Positions 54,372 to 63,943 of a DNA stretch of 64,000 nt are shown here, in pieces. Origin of the DNA: Pectobacterium aroidearum (GTDB taxonomy: Bacteria; Pseudomonadota; Gammaproteobacteria; Enterobacterales; Enterobacteriaceae). A program made the position numbers and the translations under genes. Below the pieces are notes generated by a model, which made no database searches, was not told the DNA's origin, and worked only from the letters and a program-made list of their open reading frames with translations. Within the stretch, counting starts at the first letter, position 1. Each line of letters starts with the position of its first letter. Location: the NCBI RefSeq assembly GCF_041228105.1, contig NZ_CP166097.1, positions 3,038,001-3,102,000 on the forward strand, in the 5' to 3' direction.

Positions 54372-55514
54372 CTAGATTTTCTCGATATCATCACGTTTCA
54401 ATAACATCAGCACTTCATAGTGCGCCGTATGCGGGAACATATCGAACAGCTGTACGCGCAGCGCACGATAATTCGTCAGCTCGGTCATGTCTTTTGCCAT
54501 GCTTTCGGCGTTACAGCTGGAGTAGAGAATATAGTCCGGTGCCATACGGCTCAGGTAAGCACACAGTTCGCGGCCGATACCGCGGCGTGGCGGGTTGACT
54601 AGCACCAGCTCGGGAATTTCCGCTTTACCTGTCGCGAACTGTGTAGAATCCAACGCCTGAAACTCCACCTGTTTCAGCCCAAGCTGTTCCGCAGAGCGGC
54701 GTGCGCAGGCTATTGCCTCAGCGCTGATTTCAATCCCTGTCAAACGCATCTCCGGTGACGCGCAGTGCAGACCAAATCCCCCTACTCCGCAAAACAGATC
54801 CCACATGCTGGTGATATTCAGCTCTGCAACCCAGTCGCGTGCTGTCGCATACAGTGCAGCCGCCACCTGCGGGTTCGTCTGAAAAAAACTTTGCGGACGG
54901 ATATACAGCGGCACCTGATTGAACTGTTCGGCCAACGCGGCAGCCTCACTTAGGATGATTTCTGTTTTCCCTTCCATTATCGCCTGATGGACCGGCTGGA
55001 TATTGGCGGATATCACCTCAAGCTGCGGTAACTGTTGCTGTAGCCAGGGCAATGCGGCACGCAGCTGCGCCAGTTTAGTTTCCGAACGTAAAACAAAACG
55101 CAGCATAAACGTGCCGCGCTGCGTACTTTCCGTCAGCAGCAGGTATTTCAGCTCCCCACGGCGTCGAGCCACGTTATAAGGCGTCAGCCCCGCTCGGGCG
55201 ATGAAGACTTTAAGCACGTCGAAAACCGGTGCGAAGCTGGACGGATAAAGGGGACAATCGCAAAGATCCACCGCCGTTCCATCACGATGCAGCATCCCCA
55301 GTAGCGGGCTCTCCACACTGCCGCTCACCACCATTTTGGCTTTATTACGAAACGCAGACTGCGCAGAAGGCTGCACCGGCAGCCAGCGCTGCACGGCGTG
55401 TGGCTGTAGCAAGCCTTCAAGGTGCTGTTGCTTATCGGATAGCTGCTGTGGGTAGGCTTTTTCCAGCCATTGGCAGGAACGACAGGTTCCCGTGCTGTAG
55501 CGGGCACAATGCAT
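54372..55514 (-). CDS. rlmC: RlmC, 23S rRNA m5U747 methyltransferase
   Basis: An S-adenosylmethionine enzyme (380 residues) that methylates U747 of 23S rRNA; formerly RumB. It has an N-terminal 4Fe-4S cluster: C3, C11 and C14, plus a later cysteine in LCDCPLYP. The methyltransferase part has [13 protein letters not shown], the motif VNPPRRGIG and the catalytic SSCNAE. Length compares with 375 in E. coli. It lies between artJ and ybjO as in E. coli. Confidence 0.97.
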   Translation of the reverse strand: MHCARYSTGTCRSCQWLEKAYPQQLSDKQQHLEGLLQPHAVQRWLPVQPSAQSAFRNKAKMVVSGSVESPLLGMLHRDGTAVDLCDCPLYPSSFAPVFDVLKVFIARAGLTPYNVARRRGELKYLLLTESTQRGTFMLRFVLRSETKLAQLRAALPWLQQQLPQLEVISANIQPVHQAIMEGKTEIILSEAAALAEQFNQVPLYIRPQSFFQTNPQVAAALYATARDWVAELNITSMWDLFCGVGGFGLHCASPEMRLTGIEISAEAIACARRSAEQLGLKQVEFQALDSTQFATGKAEIPELVLVNPPRRGIGRELCAYLSRMAPDYILYSSCNAESMAKDMTELTNYRALRVQLFDMFPHTAHYEVLMLLKRDDIEKI

Positions 55515-55641
55515 AAAAATCTAACTATTAAAAATAATACGGAATGAGAGGATTATACCACCCTGATGGCGTCACCCTGCGATCTTTCCGCTTGTTCATG
55601 GGCAACGCCAGCAGCCAGACAGGTTCAAGAGCGATAAATGT

Positions 55642-56094
55642 CTATTTCTGGCGCAGAAAAAAACGCTTACTGCGTCGTGGCAGAAACAGTAAAACAATCA
55701 CCAGAAGATCCGGGATCTTTTGCAGCAGGAGCTGATGCAATACGGCAGCATTGTTCTCTCCTGAAATATGGAATATTGCCGGCATAAACTCACTGAACGA
55801 CGCTAGCAATAGGTAACACACCACCGCGGCCTGACAGGCCACATAGCCCCAGCGCCCCCAGTTCACACCAGCCAAAACGGCAAAGCCGCAGCGAATCTCA
55901 ACGCCAACGACAACAAGTGATAACAGTAACACCAGCGTCGAATCCCAGGCTTCTGCGTTGCTGCCAATCCAGCCGCTAAAATCGCTGAGCCCTAGCTCCC
56001 ACACCAGCAGCAAAATCCCCAAAAAACGAGTAGCAATAATCGCAATCCCCGCCACCATGACTGGTACCGGGGCATAAACTTTGCGTTGTGTCAT
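55642..56094 (-). CDS. ybjO: YbjO, small inner-membrane protein (DUF2593)
   Basis: A 150-residue membrane protein with four hydrophobic segments and a basic C-terminus (PRRSKRFFLRQK). It shares VMVAGIAIIATR, GENN..VLHQLLLQKIPDLLVIVLLF with E. coli YbjO. Function is unknown. The gene lies between rlmC and potI as in E. coli. The ribosome site AAGGA sits very close to the ATG, so translation may be weak. Confidence 0.88.
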   Translation of the reverse strand: MTQRKVYAPVPVMVAGIAIIATRFLGILLLVWELGLSDFSGWIGSNAEAWDSTLVLLLSLVVVGVEIRCGFAVLAGVNWGRWGYVACQAAVVCYLLLASFSEFMPAIFHISGENNAAVLHQLLLQKIPDLLVIVLLFLPRRSKRFFLRQK

Positions 56095-56285
56095 TTCCTT
56101 CTTTGTATACAGAATTTCAACGCTCTCCCTTCATGCGGTCATTTATCCGCCCCCAAATACAACACCCACATAAAATGGGATGTTGATATAAAACCCAACG
56201 CGAATATAAAACAACAACGCCCCCATACTCTGGCGGCGTTGCTGGAAATCTTCGCTAGGCTAACAAATTACAGTGAGAAATCGAA

Positions 56286-57131
56286 TCAGCCGCGTCTCGC
56301 TTTTTGCATATCGCGATAGCGCTGCTTCTCTGCTCTCGCCATAAACCACCAGGCGATAAAACCAATAATACCAACGACTAACAATATCAGGGAAGCCAAT
56401 GCGTTAATTTGTGGATTAACGCCCATTCTGACACTGGAGAACACCAGCATTGGCAGCGTCGTCGAACCTGGTCCAGCCACGAAGCTGGCGATAACCAGAT
56501 CGTCCAGCGACAGCGTAAACGCCAGCAGCCAGCCGGAAAGCAGCGCAGGCGCAATCATCGGCACCGTGATAATGAAGAACACCTTGAGCGGATTCGCGCC
56601 CAGATCCATTGCTGCTTCTTCAATAGAACGGTCAAGCTCACGCAGACGAGCACTAATAACCACGGTGACATAGGCGGTACAGAACGTGACGTGCGCCAGC
56701 CAGATAGTTAACATCCCTCTTTCCGCTGGCCACCCAATCGCATGACCTAACGCCACAAAGAGCAATAGCAGTGACAGGCCGGTAATCACATCTGGCATAA
56801 CCAGCGGTGCTGTCAGCATGAATGCAAACCCATTGGAACCACGAAAACGGCCAAAGCGCACCATCACCACGGCGGCGATTGTTCCAAGAATCACGGCCAT
56901 CGTGGCCGAAGCTGCGGCAATCGTCAGACTCAGGAGCACCGCGCTGATCATCGCCGTATTGTGGAATAGCTCAACGTACCAGCGCGCCGACCAGCCAGCC
57001 CAGACGGTAACCAGCTTGGAGCTGTTGAATGAGTAAATCACCAGCATCAGCATCGGCGCATAGAGGAACGTAAAGCACAGCACCAAAATCACAATACGCC
57101 ACGGTGAGCGAACAACAGGTAAATTATTCAC
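56286..57131 (-). CDS. potI: PotI, putrescine ABC transporter permease
   Basis: A 281-residue inner-membrane permease with six membrane segments. The EAA loop is EEAAMDLGANPLKVFFIITVPM. It uses GTG as start, overlapping the potH stop by 3 bases, so the two are translationally coupled. With PotH it forms the channel of the putrescine-specific importer. It is the last gene of potFGHI. Confidence 0.97.
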   Translation of the reverse strand: MNNLPVVRSPWRIVILVLCFTFLYAPMLMLVIYSFNSSKLVTVWAGWSARWYVELFHNTAMISAVLLSLTIAAASATMAVILGTIAAVVMVRFGRFRGSNGFAFMLTAPLVMPDVITGLSLLLLFVALGHAIGWPAERGMLTIWLAHVTFCTAYVTVVISARLRELDRSIEEAAMDLGANPLKVFFIITVPMIAPALLSGWLLAFTLSLDDLVIASFVAGPGSTTLPMLVFSSVRMGVNPQINALASLILLVVGIIGFIAWWFMARAEKQRYRDMQKARRG

Positions 57132-58093
57132 GCCTCACCCTCCGCACTTTTGCTCTGATGTTTGTGGAACCAGATAATCGGCATAATCAATAGCAGCAAC
57201 ATAACGACGGCAACGGCAGACGCCACCGGCCAATCACGGTTATTGAAGAATTCCTGCCACAAAATACGGCCAATCATGATGCTATCTGGCCCGCCGAGCA
57301 GTTCTGGAATCACGTATTCCCCCACCGCAGGGATGAAGACCAGCATCGAGCCGGCAATAATTCCGCCTTTCGTTAAAGGAACGATCACGCTGAAAAAGGT
57401 TTTCAGCGGCCGCGCGCCCAGATCCAACGATGCTTCCACTAACGAATAGTCCAACCGCATCAGCGCGGTATAGATCGGCAGCACCATAAACGGCAGATAG
57501 GAGTACACGACACCAATATAAACCGCCAAATTGGTATGCAGAATGACCAGTGGTTCATCGATCACACCCAGCCACAGCAGGAAGTTATTCAGGATGCCGT
57601 TATTTTTCAGAATCCCCATCCAGGCGTAGACGCGAATCAGGAATGACGTCCACGATGGCAGAATCACCAACAATAATAGGATATTACGCGTTGAAGGTTT
57701 GCTGTGCGCTACCGCCCAAGCCAACGGATAACCGATAAACAGACAGCACAACGTCGACACGGCAGCAACCTGGAGTGATTGCATATAGGCATCGAAATAC
57801 AGCGGGTCGTCCAACAAGTGCAGGTAATTCCCAAGATTCAGGGAAATATCCAGCTTGTCGTCCATCCAGGAAACCAGATCGGTATACGGCGGGATCGCCC
57901 GCGCCATCTCTGCAAGGCTGATTTTGAACACGATCAGGAATGGCAGCATAAACAGCAGCAGCAGCCACAGATACGGCAGCGCAATGACCAGCTTACGTCC
58001 GTGCTTTTGACGCCAGCGTGCCATCAGCACACGGAGCCAGAGTCTGGCCTTGCCCGGTGGTTCCGCCGTGCTACGTTCGGGAAATAAAGTCAT
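57128..58093 (-). CDS. potH: PotH, putrescine ABC transporter permease
   Basis: A 321-residue permease with six membrane segments, the partner of PotI. Signatures are LPYLWLLLLFMLPFLIVFKIS near the N-terminus and the EAA loop VEASLDLGARPLKTFFSVIVP. The start giving MTLFPERSTAEPP follows GAGGAAG; an ATG five codons earlier is possible. It begins 14 bases after potG ends. Confidence 0.96.
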   Translation of the reverse strand: MTLFPERSTAEPPGKARLWLRVLMARWRQKHGRKLVIALPYLWLLLLFMLPFLIVFKISLAEMARAIPPYTDLVSWMDDKLDISLNLGNYLHLLDDPLYFDAYMQSLQVAAVSTLCCLFIGYPLAWAVAHSKPSTRNILLLLVILPSWTSFLIRVYAWMGILKNNGILNNFLLWLGVIDEPLVILHTNLAVYIGVVYSYLPFMVLPIYTALMRLDYSLVEASLDLGARPLKTFFSVIVPLTKGGIIAGSMLVFIPAVGEYVIPELLGGPDSIMIGRILWQEFFNNRDWPVASAVAVVMLLLLIMPIIWFHKHQSKSAEGEA

Positions 58094-58107
58094 GGCATTC
58101 TTCCTCA

Positions 58108-59241
58108 CTACACCGTCAGAACCACACAGCTATCCGCATCCCAACACAGCCGGACCTCATCTCCCCAGGTCGGTGCGCCTTTGCGATAGCGGTAAGCATT
58201 TTGTAACTGCGCGCTGATGGTTTGCCCGCTGTTGAGCCTGACGTGGTAAATCGACAGGTCGCCCAGATAGGCGATATGCACCACTTCCCCTACCGCGAAG
58301 TTACAGCCATCGGCTGGAACCTCTTCACACAACATGATCTTCTCTGGACGCAACGCGATGTAGACCGGAACGCCATCCACCACCGAGACATCCGAATCCA
58401 CCTTCAGCGGATGCACCAGCCCAGGGCTTTTGATGATCAGCGCATCGTCCTGACGTTCCTGCAAGATCCCTTCAAACATATTGACCGAGCCGATGAACTC
58501 CGCGCTGAAACGCGTGTTCGGGTGCTCATAAATCTCTTCCGGTTCGCCAATCTGTACGAATTTACCGCGATTCATAATGGCAATACGGCCTGCCATGGTC
58601 ATGGCTTCTTCCTGATCGTGCGTCACCATCACGCAAGTCACGCCCACACGCTCCAGAATATCGACGACTTCGAGCTGCATGCGGTCACGCAGTTTCTTGT
58701 CCAGCGCTCCCATCGGTTCGTCCAGCAACAGCAGTTTAGGACGCTTCGCCAGACTACGTGCCAATGCGACACGCTGACGCTGGCCGCCGGAAAGCTGATG
58801 CGGTTTACGATTAGCGAACTCCTGCATATGCACCAGCGACAACATCTCTTCCACACGGTCTTTAATTTCTGCGCGCGGTAGCTTGTCCTGCTTCAGACCA
58901 AACGCGATATTCTTTTCCACCGTCATGTGTGGGAACAGCGCATAAGACTGAAACATCATATTGATAGGACGCTGGTAAGGCGGCACCAATGACAAATCCT
59001 GACCATCCAGAACAATCTGCCCCTGCGTGGGGAGCTCAAAACCCGCCAGCATACGCAGCAGCGTGGATTTCCCACAGCCGGATGCACCCAGCAGAGCAAA
59101 AATTTCGCCTTTATAAATCGTCAGGCTGACATCATCGACGGCGGCCTGACCATCGAACGACTTCGTCAGGTTACGCACTTCCAGCAGCGGTGTGGCCGCT
59201 TTTTGAGGTTTTGATTGAGGGCGGGGGATCGCGTCATTCAC
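58108..59241 (-). CDS. potG: PotG, putrescine ABC transporter ATPase
   Basis: The ATPase of the putrescine importer, 377 residues as in E. coli. Walker A GASGCGKST, signature LSGGQRQRVALARSL and Walker B LLLLDEPMGALDK are intact, with a C-terminal TOBE regulatory domain (YHVRLNSGQTISAQ). I chose the GTG start giving MNDAIPRPQSK, behind GGAGAG; the longer in-frame ATG is not conserved. A hairpin lies before it, after potF. Confidence 0.96.
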   Translation of the reverse strand: MNDAIPRPQSKPQKAATPLLEVRNLTKSFDGQAAVDDVSLTIYKGEIFALLGASGCGKSTLLRMLAGFELPTQGQIVLDGQDLSLVPPYQRPINMMFQSYALFPHMTVEKNIAFGLKQDKLPRAEIKDRVEEMLSLVHMQEFANRKPHQLSGGQRQRVALARSLAKRPKLLLLDEPMGALDKKLRDRMQLEVVDILERVGVTCVMVTHDQEEAMTMAGRIAIMNRGKFVQIGEPEEIYEHPNTRFSAEFIGSVNMFEGILQERQDDALIIKSPGLVHPLKVDSDVSVVDGVPVYIALRPEKIMLCEEVPADGCNFAVGEVVHIAYLGDLSIYHVRLNSGQTISAQLQNAYRYRKGAPTWGDEVRLCWDADSCVVLTV

Positions 59242-59337
59242 TTCGCATTGCTCTCCGGCAAAAGCAGAACAAGCCACACCGCAGATGCCGCCATTCGGCG
59301 TTTTTTGCATTCAGCGATGTGACACAATATAGAGCGC

Positions 59338-59362
59338 AAACAGGCGGTTCATCCGCCTGTTT
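59338..59362 (-). promoter_or_regulatory. Hairpin between potF and potG
   Basis: A perfect 10-bp stem (59338-59347 with 59353-59362) with a 5-base loop. It ends with TTTG on the minus strand, so it may be a partial terminator that keeps PotF in excess over PotGHI, or a stabiliser of the potF mRNA. Confidence 0.7.
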
Positions 59363-59444
59363 GCCACATTTCATACCCATCCATTCTTTGATTGCTGAAA
59401 CCAGCCACCATCAAGCGCTTGGGTAACTATTCAAAGCTAAAAGG

Positions 59445-60554
59445 CTATTTGCCGCTCTTAACCTTAGTCCATGCACGTGTACGCGTGCGGTCAATCTGAG
59501 GAGATTGCACCTTAAGCGTAAACAGTTTGGCACGCACATCCGCCGGCGGATAAACGCCCGGGTTATTACGAATTTCTGCGTTCACCAACGGCAAGGATGC
59601 CAGATTACCGCTCGCGTAATACACATGGTTACTGATTCCCGCCATCACTTCCGGCTTCATCAGGTAATCCAGAAACGCATAGGCTTCATCCAGATTTTTA
59701 GCATCTTTTGGAATAGCGAGAACATCAAAGAATGCCAACGCGCCTTCTTTCGGAATGCTGTATTGGATATTCACCCCGTTCTTCGCTTCTTTCGCACGGT
59801 TTCCTGCCTGCAGGATATCGCCCGCCCAGCCGACTGCGACGCAGATATCGCCGTTTGCCAGATCGTTGATGTACTGCGATGAATGGAAGTAGCGAATGCT
59901 CGGACGCAGTTTCAGCAGCAGGTCGGTCGCAGACGTGGTGTAATCCCCCGGCTTGGTGCTGTTCGGATCTTTACCCTGATAGTTCAACACGGTCGCAAAG
60001 ATCTCTTCCGGTGCATCCAGGAAGGAGACGCCGCAGCTTTTCAGTTTTTCCAGGTTCTCTGGTTTCAGTACCAGATCCCAGCTGTCAACCGGCGCGTCAG
60101 CCCCTAGCGCTGCTTTGACTTTCTCAACGTTATAGCCGATGCCCGTGGTCGCCCACAGGTAAGGCAGGGCATATTTATTCTCTGGATCGTGCTGCGCAAT
60201 CAGCTTCATCAGCTCAGGATCCAGATTTTTGTAATTCGGTAACTTGCTCTTGTCTAATGGCTGAAAAACTCCCGCAGAGAGCTGGCGCTCCAGGAAGCTG
60301 GCAGAAGGCACCACCAGATCAAAACCCGTGCTGCCCGCCATGAGCTTACCTTCCAACACTTCGTTGGAATCAAACACGTCATAGACGACTTTAATGCCGG
60401 TTTCTTTCTGGAAATTGGCTAACGTGTCCGGCGCGATATAGTCGGACCAGTTATAAACATGCAGCGTTTTCTCTTCCGCAGATGCGGTGACGGACGCGGC
60501 CATCAGCAAGCCGGTAACAACACCCGATAGCCATTTTTTACGTTGGGTGAACAT
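59445..60554 (-). CDS. potF: PotF, putrescine-binding periplasmic protein
   Basis: The receptor of the PotFGHI importer, 369 residues. The signal peptide [19 protein letters not shown] is probably cut after A26 before [10 protein letters not shown]. The ligand pocket motifs [24 protein letters not shown] and [14 protein letters not shown] are typical. The ATG follows AGGAAGGAAC; an ATG 33 bases upstream has no ribosome site. It is the first gene of the operon. Confidence 0.97.
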   Translation of the reverse strand: MFTQRKKWLSGVVTGLLMAASVTASAEEKTLHVYNWSDYIAPDTLANFQKETGIKVVYDVFDSNEVLEGKLMAGSTGFDLVVPSASFLERQLSAGVFQPLDKSKLPNYKNLDPELMKLIAQHDPENKYALPYLWATTGIGYNVEKVKAALGADAPVDSWDLVLKPENLEKLKSCGVSFLDAPEEIFATVLNYQGKDPNSTKPGDYTTSATDLLLKLRPSIRYFHSSQYINDLANGDICVAVGWAGDILQAGNRAKEAKNGVNIQYSIPKEGALAFFDVLAIPKDAKNLDEAYAFLDYLMKPEVMAGISNHVYYASGNLASLPLVNAEIRNNPGVYPPADVRAKLFTLKVQSPQIDRTRTRAWTKVKSGK

Positions 60555-60926
60555 CCGTTCCTTCCTCCATATAAGGGGGTGATTCATGGAAATGAGCCTG
60601 TATCGTTCCGATACAAAATATGTCCTGCCGCGCTATCCAATCGGTGAATGAGTATGCACCGATTTTTATTCGCTCAAACACAGACATAGCCCTGATTCAG
60701 CTGTCCGTGTCTTACAGGAATAAAGCATAACCCCACAACATCCTATGCACCATACTTGAACGTAAAAAATGGGTTTTAACGATTATTTATTCACATTTTA
60801 TCGATGTGATGAAGGTGTTTAGCCGCAAACAAAGAGAAATATCTGGCAATAATGCGAAATAGCCAGAATAAGTGTCGGCGAGAGGAAAATAAGTAAAACC
60901 AATTGCTGCCTTTGGCAGCAACCGTA
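60555..60926. other. Region upstream of potF
   Basis: 372 bases between ybjN and potF. It holds the pot promoter, a GTATCG-TTC-CGATAC hairpin at 60600-60614 in the potF leader, and the ybjN terminator at its far end. No gene is evident. AT-rich from 60720 to 60850. Confidence 0.6.
60895..60921 (-). terminator. Rho-independent terminator after ybjN
   Basis: A perfect 8-bp stem (60903-60910 with 60914-60921), a 3-base loop, then TTGGTTTT on the minus strand. Confidence 0.8.
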
Positions 60927-61406
60927 TCAATGCAGATGTGAGGTTGTGACTCTGACAGCAGAGCCCTCTTCTTCCTCGCCAATAAACAGCAGATTATTAG
61001 CACCAGCTTCGAGGATCACCATTGAGATCTGTTCTTCAGACTGCTGCATGAAATGGCGGAACTGTTCCAACGTCATGCCGGCAGCAACGCTGAATGACTG
61101 GCAGACAATCAGCTTCGGCAGATTATCGTCCTGCACATCGATAAACGCTTTGACGGTCAACGAGCTGGCGTTGATTTGGCTCAGATCGCCGACCAGAGGG
61201 ATCAACGCGCTGGGTTTCACTTCGGCAAGTGCGGAAAACAGGATCACGTTATCTACCAGATCAACTTTCGCATCGAACACGCCATCAAAATTTTGCATAT
61301 GAGGAAGATGGAGCGCCTGACAGGAATCACATTCAAAATACAGAATATTCAGTTGATCCAGCCACCGCCGTAGCATAGCCAAATCCGGGACGATGAGTGA
61401 ATCCAT
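60927..61406 (-). CDS. ybjN: YbjN family protein
   Basis: A 159-residue cytoplasmic protein matching E. coli YbjN (158), which affects motility, stress resistance and biofilm when overexpressed; its mechanism is unknown. Conserved runs are FECDSCQALHLPHMQNFDGVF and ASSLTVKAFIDVQDDNLPKL. The fold resembles type III secretion chaperones. The start giving MDSLIVPDLAML matches the family. It follows rimK after 267 bases, so it probably has its own promoter. Confidence 0.92.
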   Translation of the reverse strand: MDSLIVPDLAMLRRWLDQLNILYFECDSCQALHLPHMQNFDGVFDAKVDLVDNVILFSALAEVKPSALIPLVGDLSQINASSLTVKAFIDVQDDNLPKLIVCQSFSVAAGMTLEQFRHFMQQSEEQISMVILEAGANNLLFIGEEEEGSAVRVTTSHLH

Positions 61407-61673
61407 TATGTTTGCCTCATACCTGTCGCCGTAAAAACAGCGTTGTTGAAAAGAAAGCACCGCTCATATCGGAGCGATGTTAAAACGTAAAACAGAAACA
61501 TCATTAAAAACGGCACATAGCTTACGGAATATTGCGCGACGATGCCATGATAAAAGCGCGTCGTCCCCGCTTTCCTCGTTCTGGTATACGGCAACGTACT
61601 GGATAGCGCCGTGGCACAATGCCCCCTCAATCGGGAACGTCGTATTTTACGGCGCTGCCCCTGTTTCAGAAAG

Positions 61674-62585
61674 CTAACTTTTACTTATGCTTGCCGATGT
61701 TGCGAAGCGCCTCTGAGTATTTTGCTCAATAAACTCAATCATCATGCCAGCAATATCAAACCCAGTCGTCGTTTCAATCCCTTCCAGCCCCGGCGAAGCG
61801 TTGACTTCCATCACCAGCGGCCCCCGGTCGGCACGCAAAATATCAACGCCTGCGACATTCAGCCCCAGCGTTTTCGTCGCCTTGATGGCGATAGCACGCT
61901 CCTGCGCCGTAATTTTCACGTTATTCGCCGAGCCGCCGCGATGCAGGTTTGAACGGAACTCCCCCGCTTTTGCCTGCCGTTCAATCGCCGCCACCACACG
62001 GTTGCCGATAACAAGACAGCGAATATCTTTACCCTGCGCTTCACGTACGTATTCCTGCACCAAAATATGCGCATTCAGCCCGCGAAAGGCATCAATCACG
62101 CTTTCTGCCGCCTGACGCGTCTCAGCCAACACCACTCCAATCCCCTGCGTGCCTTCCACTAGTTTTACGACTAGCGGCGCACCGCCTACCATCGCGATCA
62201 GGTCACCGGTATCATCCGGCGAGTGAGCAAAACCGGTAATCGGCAGATCAATGCCTTCACGGGCAAGTAGCTGTAGTGAATGCAGTTTGTCGCGGGCACG
62301 GATTACCGCCACAGAATTATTCAGCGGGTAGCTTCCCAGCATTTCAAACTGGCGTAATACCGCCGTGCCGTAAAACGTGATCTGTGAACCGATACGCGGA
62401 ATGACCGCGTCATATTTATCCAACCGACGCCCACGATAATGCACCGACGGCGCCGCTGAATTGATATTCATGTAGCAGGAAAGCGGATCAATGATCTCAA
62501 CGCTGTGCTTACGCGCCTCAGCCGCTTCACGCAGACGTTTGCAGGAATATAACGCCCCATCACGAGACAGAATGGCTATCTTCAT
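61674..62585 (-). CDS. rimK: RimK, ribosomal protein S6 glutamate ligase
   Basis: An ATP-grasp enzyme of 303 residues that adds glutamates to the C-terminus of ribosomal protein S6. ATP-binding motifs are [16 protein letters not shown] and [14 protein letters not shown]; metal-binding residues are in [15 protein letters not shown]. The ATG follows TAGGATATTT. It begins 16 bases after nfsA, so they share a transcript. Confidence 0.97.
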   Translation of the reverse strand: MKIAILSRDGALYSCKRLREAAEARKHSVEIIDPLSCYMNINSAAPSVHYRGRRLDKYDAVIPRIGSQITFYGTAVLRQFEMLGSYPLNNSVAVIRARDKLHSLQLLAREGIDLPITGFAHSPDDTGDLIAMVGGAPLVVKLVEGTQGIGVVLAETRQAAESVIDAFRGLNAHILVQEYVREAQGKDIRCLVIGNRVVAAIERQAKAGEFRSNLHRGGSANNVKITAQERAIAIKATKTLGLNVAGVDILRADRGPLVMEVNASPGLEGIETTTGFDIAGMMIEFIEQNTQRRFATSASISKS

Positions 62586-62601
62586 AAATATCCTACAGAT
62601 A

Positions 62602-63321
62602 CTAACGTATCGCCCATCCTTGTTGATGTAAGTAGTCCAGCATGAATGGACGCAACTCTTTTTTCAGCGTCCGTTCGACGTGCTCACTCCAGCTTTCGCG
62701 GCGACTACCGGTACGTTGCAGATAATATTCCACCATTTGCCGATCGTATTGCGCCAGCACATCGTGGTCGAGCGGTTGATAGACATTCTCATGCAGCAGC
62801 ATAGCGGTTGGCATACGCGGTTTCAGCATCGGTTCTGCATCCGGATGCCCCAGGCACAGGCCAAACAATGGTATAACCAGCGTTGGCAATTGCAGCAACT
62901 GCGTGACATCGGCGATTCGGTTGCGGATTCCACCGATAAATACCCCACCTAATCCCAGCGACTCTGCGGCGACCAGCGCATTCTGCGCCATGAGCGCGGT
63001 ATCGACACAGCCAATCAGCAACTGCTCGGCCAGCCCGGTTTCTGCCTGTGGGAAGATCGCTACATGGCGGTGGAAATCGGCACAAAAGACCCAAAATTCT
63101 GCCGCCTGCGCTACATAGCCTTGTTCGCCGGTATAGTGAACCAGCGTTTCGCGCACGGCAGGATCGGTAATACGAATAATAGAGCTGCATTGTAAAAAAC
63201 TGGAACTGGACGCGCTTTGTGCGGAGGTAATAATGGCGTGGCGTTGCTCATCCGTTACTGGCTGAGACGTAAACGCGCGAATAGAACGGTGGCGCTGTAG
63301 CAAATCAATAGTCGGTGTCAC
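62602..63321 (-). CDS. nfsA: NfsA, NADPH-dependent nitroreductase
   Basis: An FMN-dependent oxygen-insensitive nitroreductase, 239 residues. FMN-binding features include [11 protein letters not shown] near the N-terminus, [16 protein letters not shown] and [17 protein letters not shown]. The start is GTG behind AAGGA. In E. coli it is preceded by ybjC and controlled by SoxS; ybjC is absent here and a partial ERIC lies in its place. Rimk follows after 16 bases. Confidence 0.96.
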   Translation of the reverse strand: MTPTIDLLQRHRSIRAFTSQPVTDEQRHAIITSAQSASSSSFLQCSSIIRITDPAVRETLVHYTGEQGYVAQAAEFWVFCADFHRHVAIFPQAETGLAEQLLIGCVDTALMAQNALVAAESLGLGGVFIGGIRNRIADVTQLLQLPTLVIPLFGLCLGHPDAEPMLKPRMPTAMLLHENVYQPLDHDVLAQYDRQMVEYYLQRTGSRRESWSEHVERTLKKELRPFMLDYLHQQGWAIR

Positions 63322-63352
63322 ACGGGCATCCTTCAGTCGGTAAAGTACATCT

Positions 63353-63383
63353 CACATGCAGCTTGAAGTATGGCGGGAGTATA
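63353..63383 (-). repeat. Truncated ERIC element end
   Basis: On the minus strand the sequence contains CCATACTTCAAGCTGCATGTG after TATAC. This aligns to the first 30 bases of the intact ERIC at 8898, with a 2-base insertion and two substitutions. The rest of the element is missing. Confidence 0.7.
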
Positions 63384-63506
63384 TCGTAGCTCAGGCGGAG
63401 TCTGCATTCCCCCACAGTCTAATCGGCGTAGCAAATCGTTGTAACAGGTAATGACTACTTTTTTTCATCAATGAATGCGGGCATAGTATTGATAAATTTC
63501 GGTATA

Positions 63507-63566
63507 GTAACGCGATTCGCAGTAACCTCATTAACCGTAACACTTTTAGCCGTGACCTTGTCTGCA
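63507..63566. repeat. 15-bp tandem periodic array upstream of grxA
   Basis: Four units start at 63507, 63522, 63537 and 63552, exactly 15 bases apart. They begin GTAAC, GTAAC, GTAAC and GTGAC. On the minus strand the same DNA reads as VT-ending pentapeptides without a good start codon. Confidence 0.65.
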
Positions 63567-63628
63567 ACAGGCGTCACGCTATACGTTTCAAGAATGAGAA
63601 CATTTTCTAATTTTACAAAGGAGTTTAC

Positions 63629-63895
63629 ATGTTCGCTGTAATTTTCGGGCGCCCCGCTTGCCCTTATTGTGTACGTGCGAAAGAACTGGCAGAGAAATTG
63701 GCCGAGCAACGTGATGACTTCAGCTTCCGCTATGTAGACATCCATGCAGAAGGTATCTCGAAAGAAGATTTGTCCAAGACGGTAGGAAAGCCGGTTGAAA
63801 CCGTGCCGCAGATTTTCCTGGACGAAAAACACATCGGCGGCTGCACCGATTTTGAAGCCTACGCCAAAGAACATCTGGCCCTGTTCCAGTCATAA
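63629..63895 (+). CDS. grxA: Glutaredoxin 1
   Basis: A small dithiol glutaredoxin (88 residues; E. coli 85) that reduces ribonucleotide reductase, OxyR and other disulfides using glutathione. The active site CPYC is at residues 11-14. The cis-proline loop TVPQIF and the glutathione-binding GGCTDF are intact; E. coli has Tyr where this protein has Cys in GGC. The ATG follows AAAGGAG. It is divergent from nfsA. Confidence 0.96.
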   Translation: MFAVIFGRPACPYCVRAKELAEKLAEQRDDFSFRYVDIHAEGISKEDLSKTVGKPVETVPQIFLDEKHIGGCTDFEAYAKEHLALFQS

Positions 63896-63916
63896 TCATC
63901 GAACTGGCAGAACAAT

Positions 63917-63943
63917 AGCGCGGCAATAGTCCGCGCTTTTTTT
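63917..63943 (+). terminator. Rho-independent terminator after grxA
   Basis: Stem AGCGCGG/CCGCGCT (63917-63923 with 63931-63937), a 7-base loop and a seven-base T run. Confidence 0.93.

Larger units (their letters stand above)
63322..63628. other. Divergent nfsA-grxA region
   Basis: 307 bases that should hold both promoters. It contains an ERIC end fragment (63353-63383) and a 15-bp tandem array (63507-63566). Both divergent genes respond to oxidative stress in E. coli (SoxS for nfsA, OxyR for grxA), but I cannot identify those operators by eye. Confidence 0.6.

Noticed and set aside
54042..54404. A 120-codon open frame after artJ
   Set aside because: Arg/Ala/Pro-rich translation of GC-rich hairpin DNA, overlapping the end of rlmC; no homology recognised.
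63455..63874. A 139-codon minus-strand open frame overlapping grxA
   Set aside because: Most of it is antisense to grxA. Only the repeated tail is interesting, and it lacks a start codon with ribosome site, so I report it as a repeat, not a gene.
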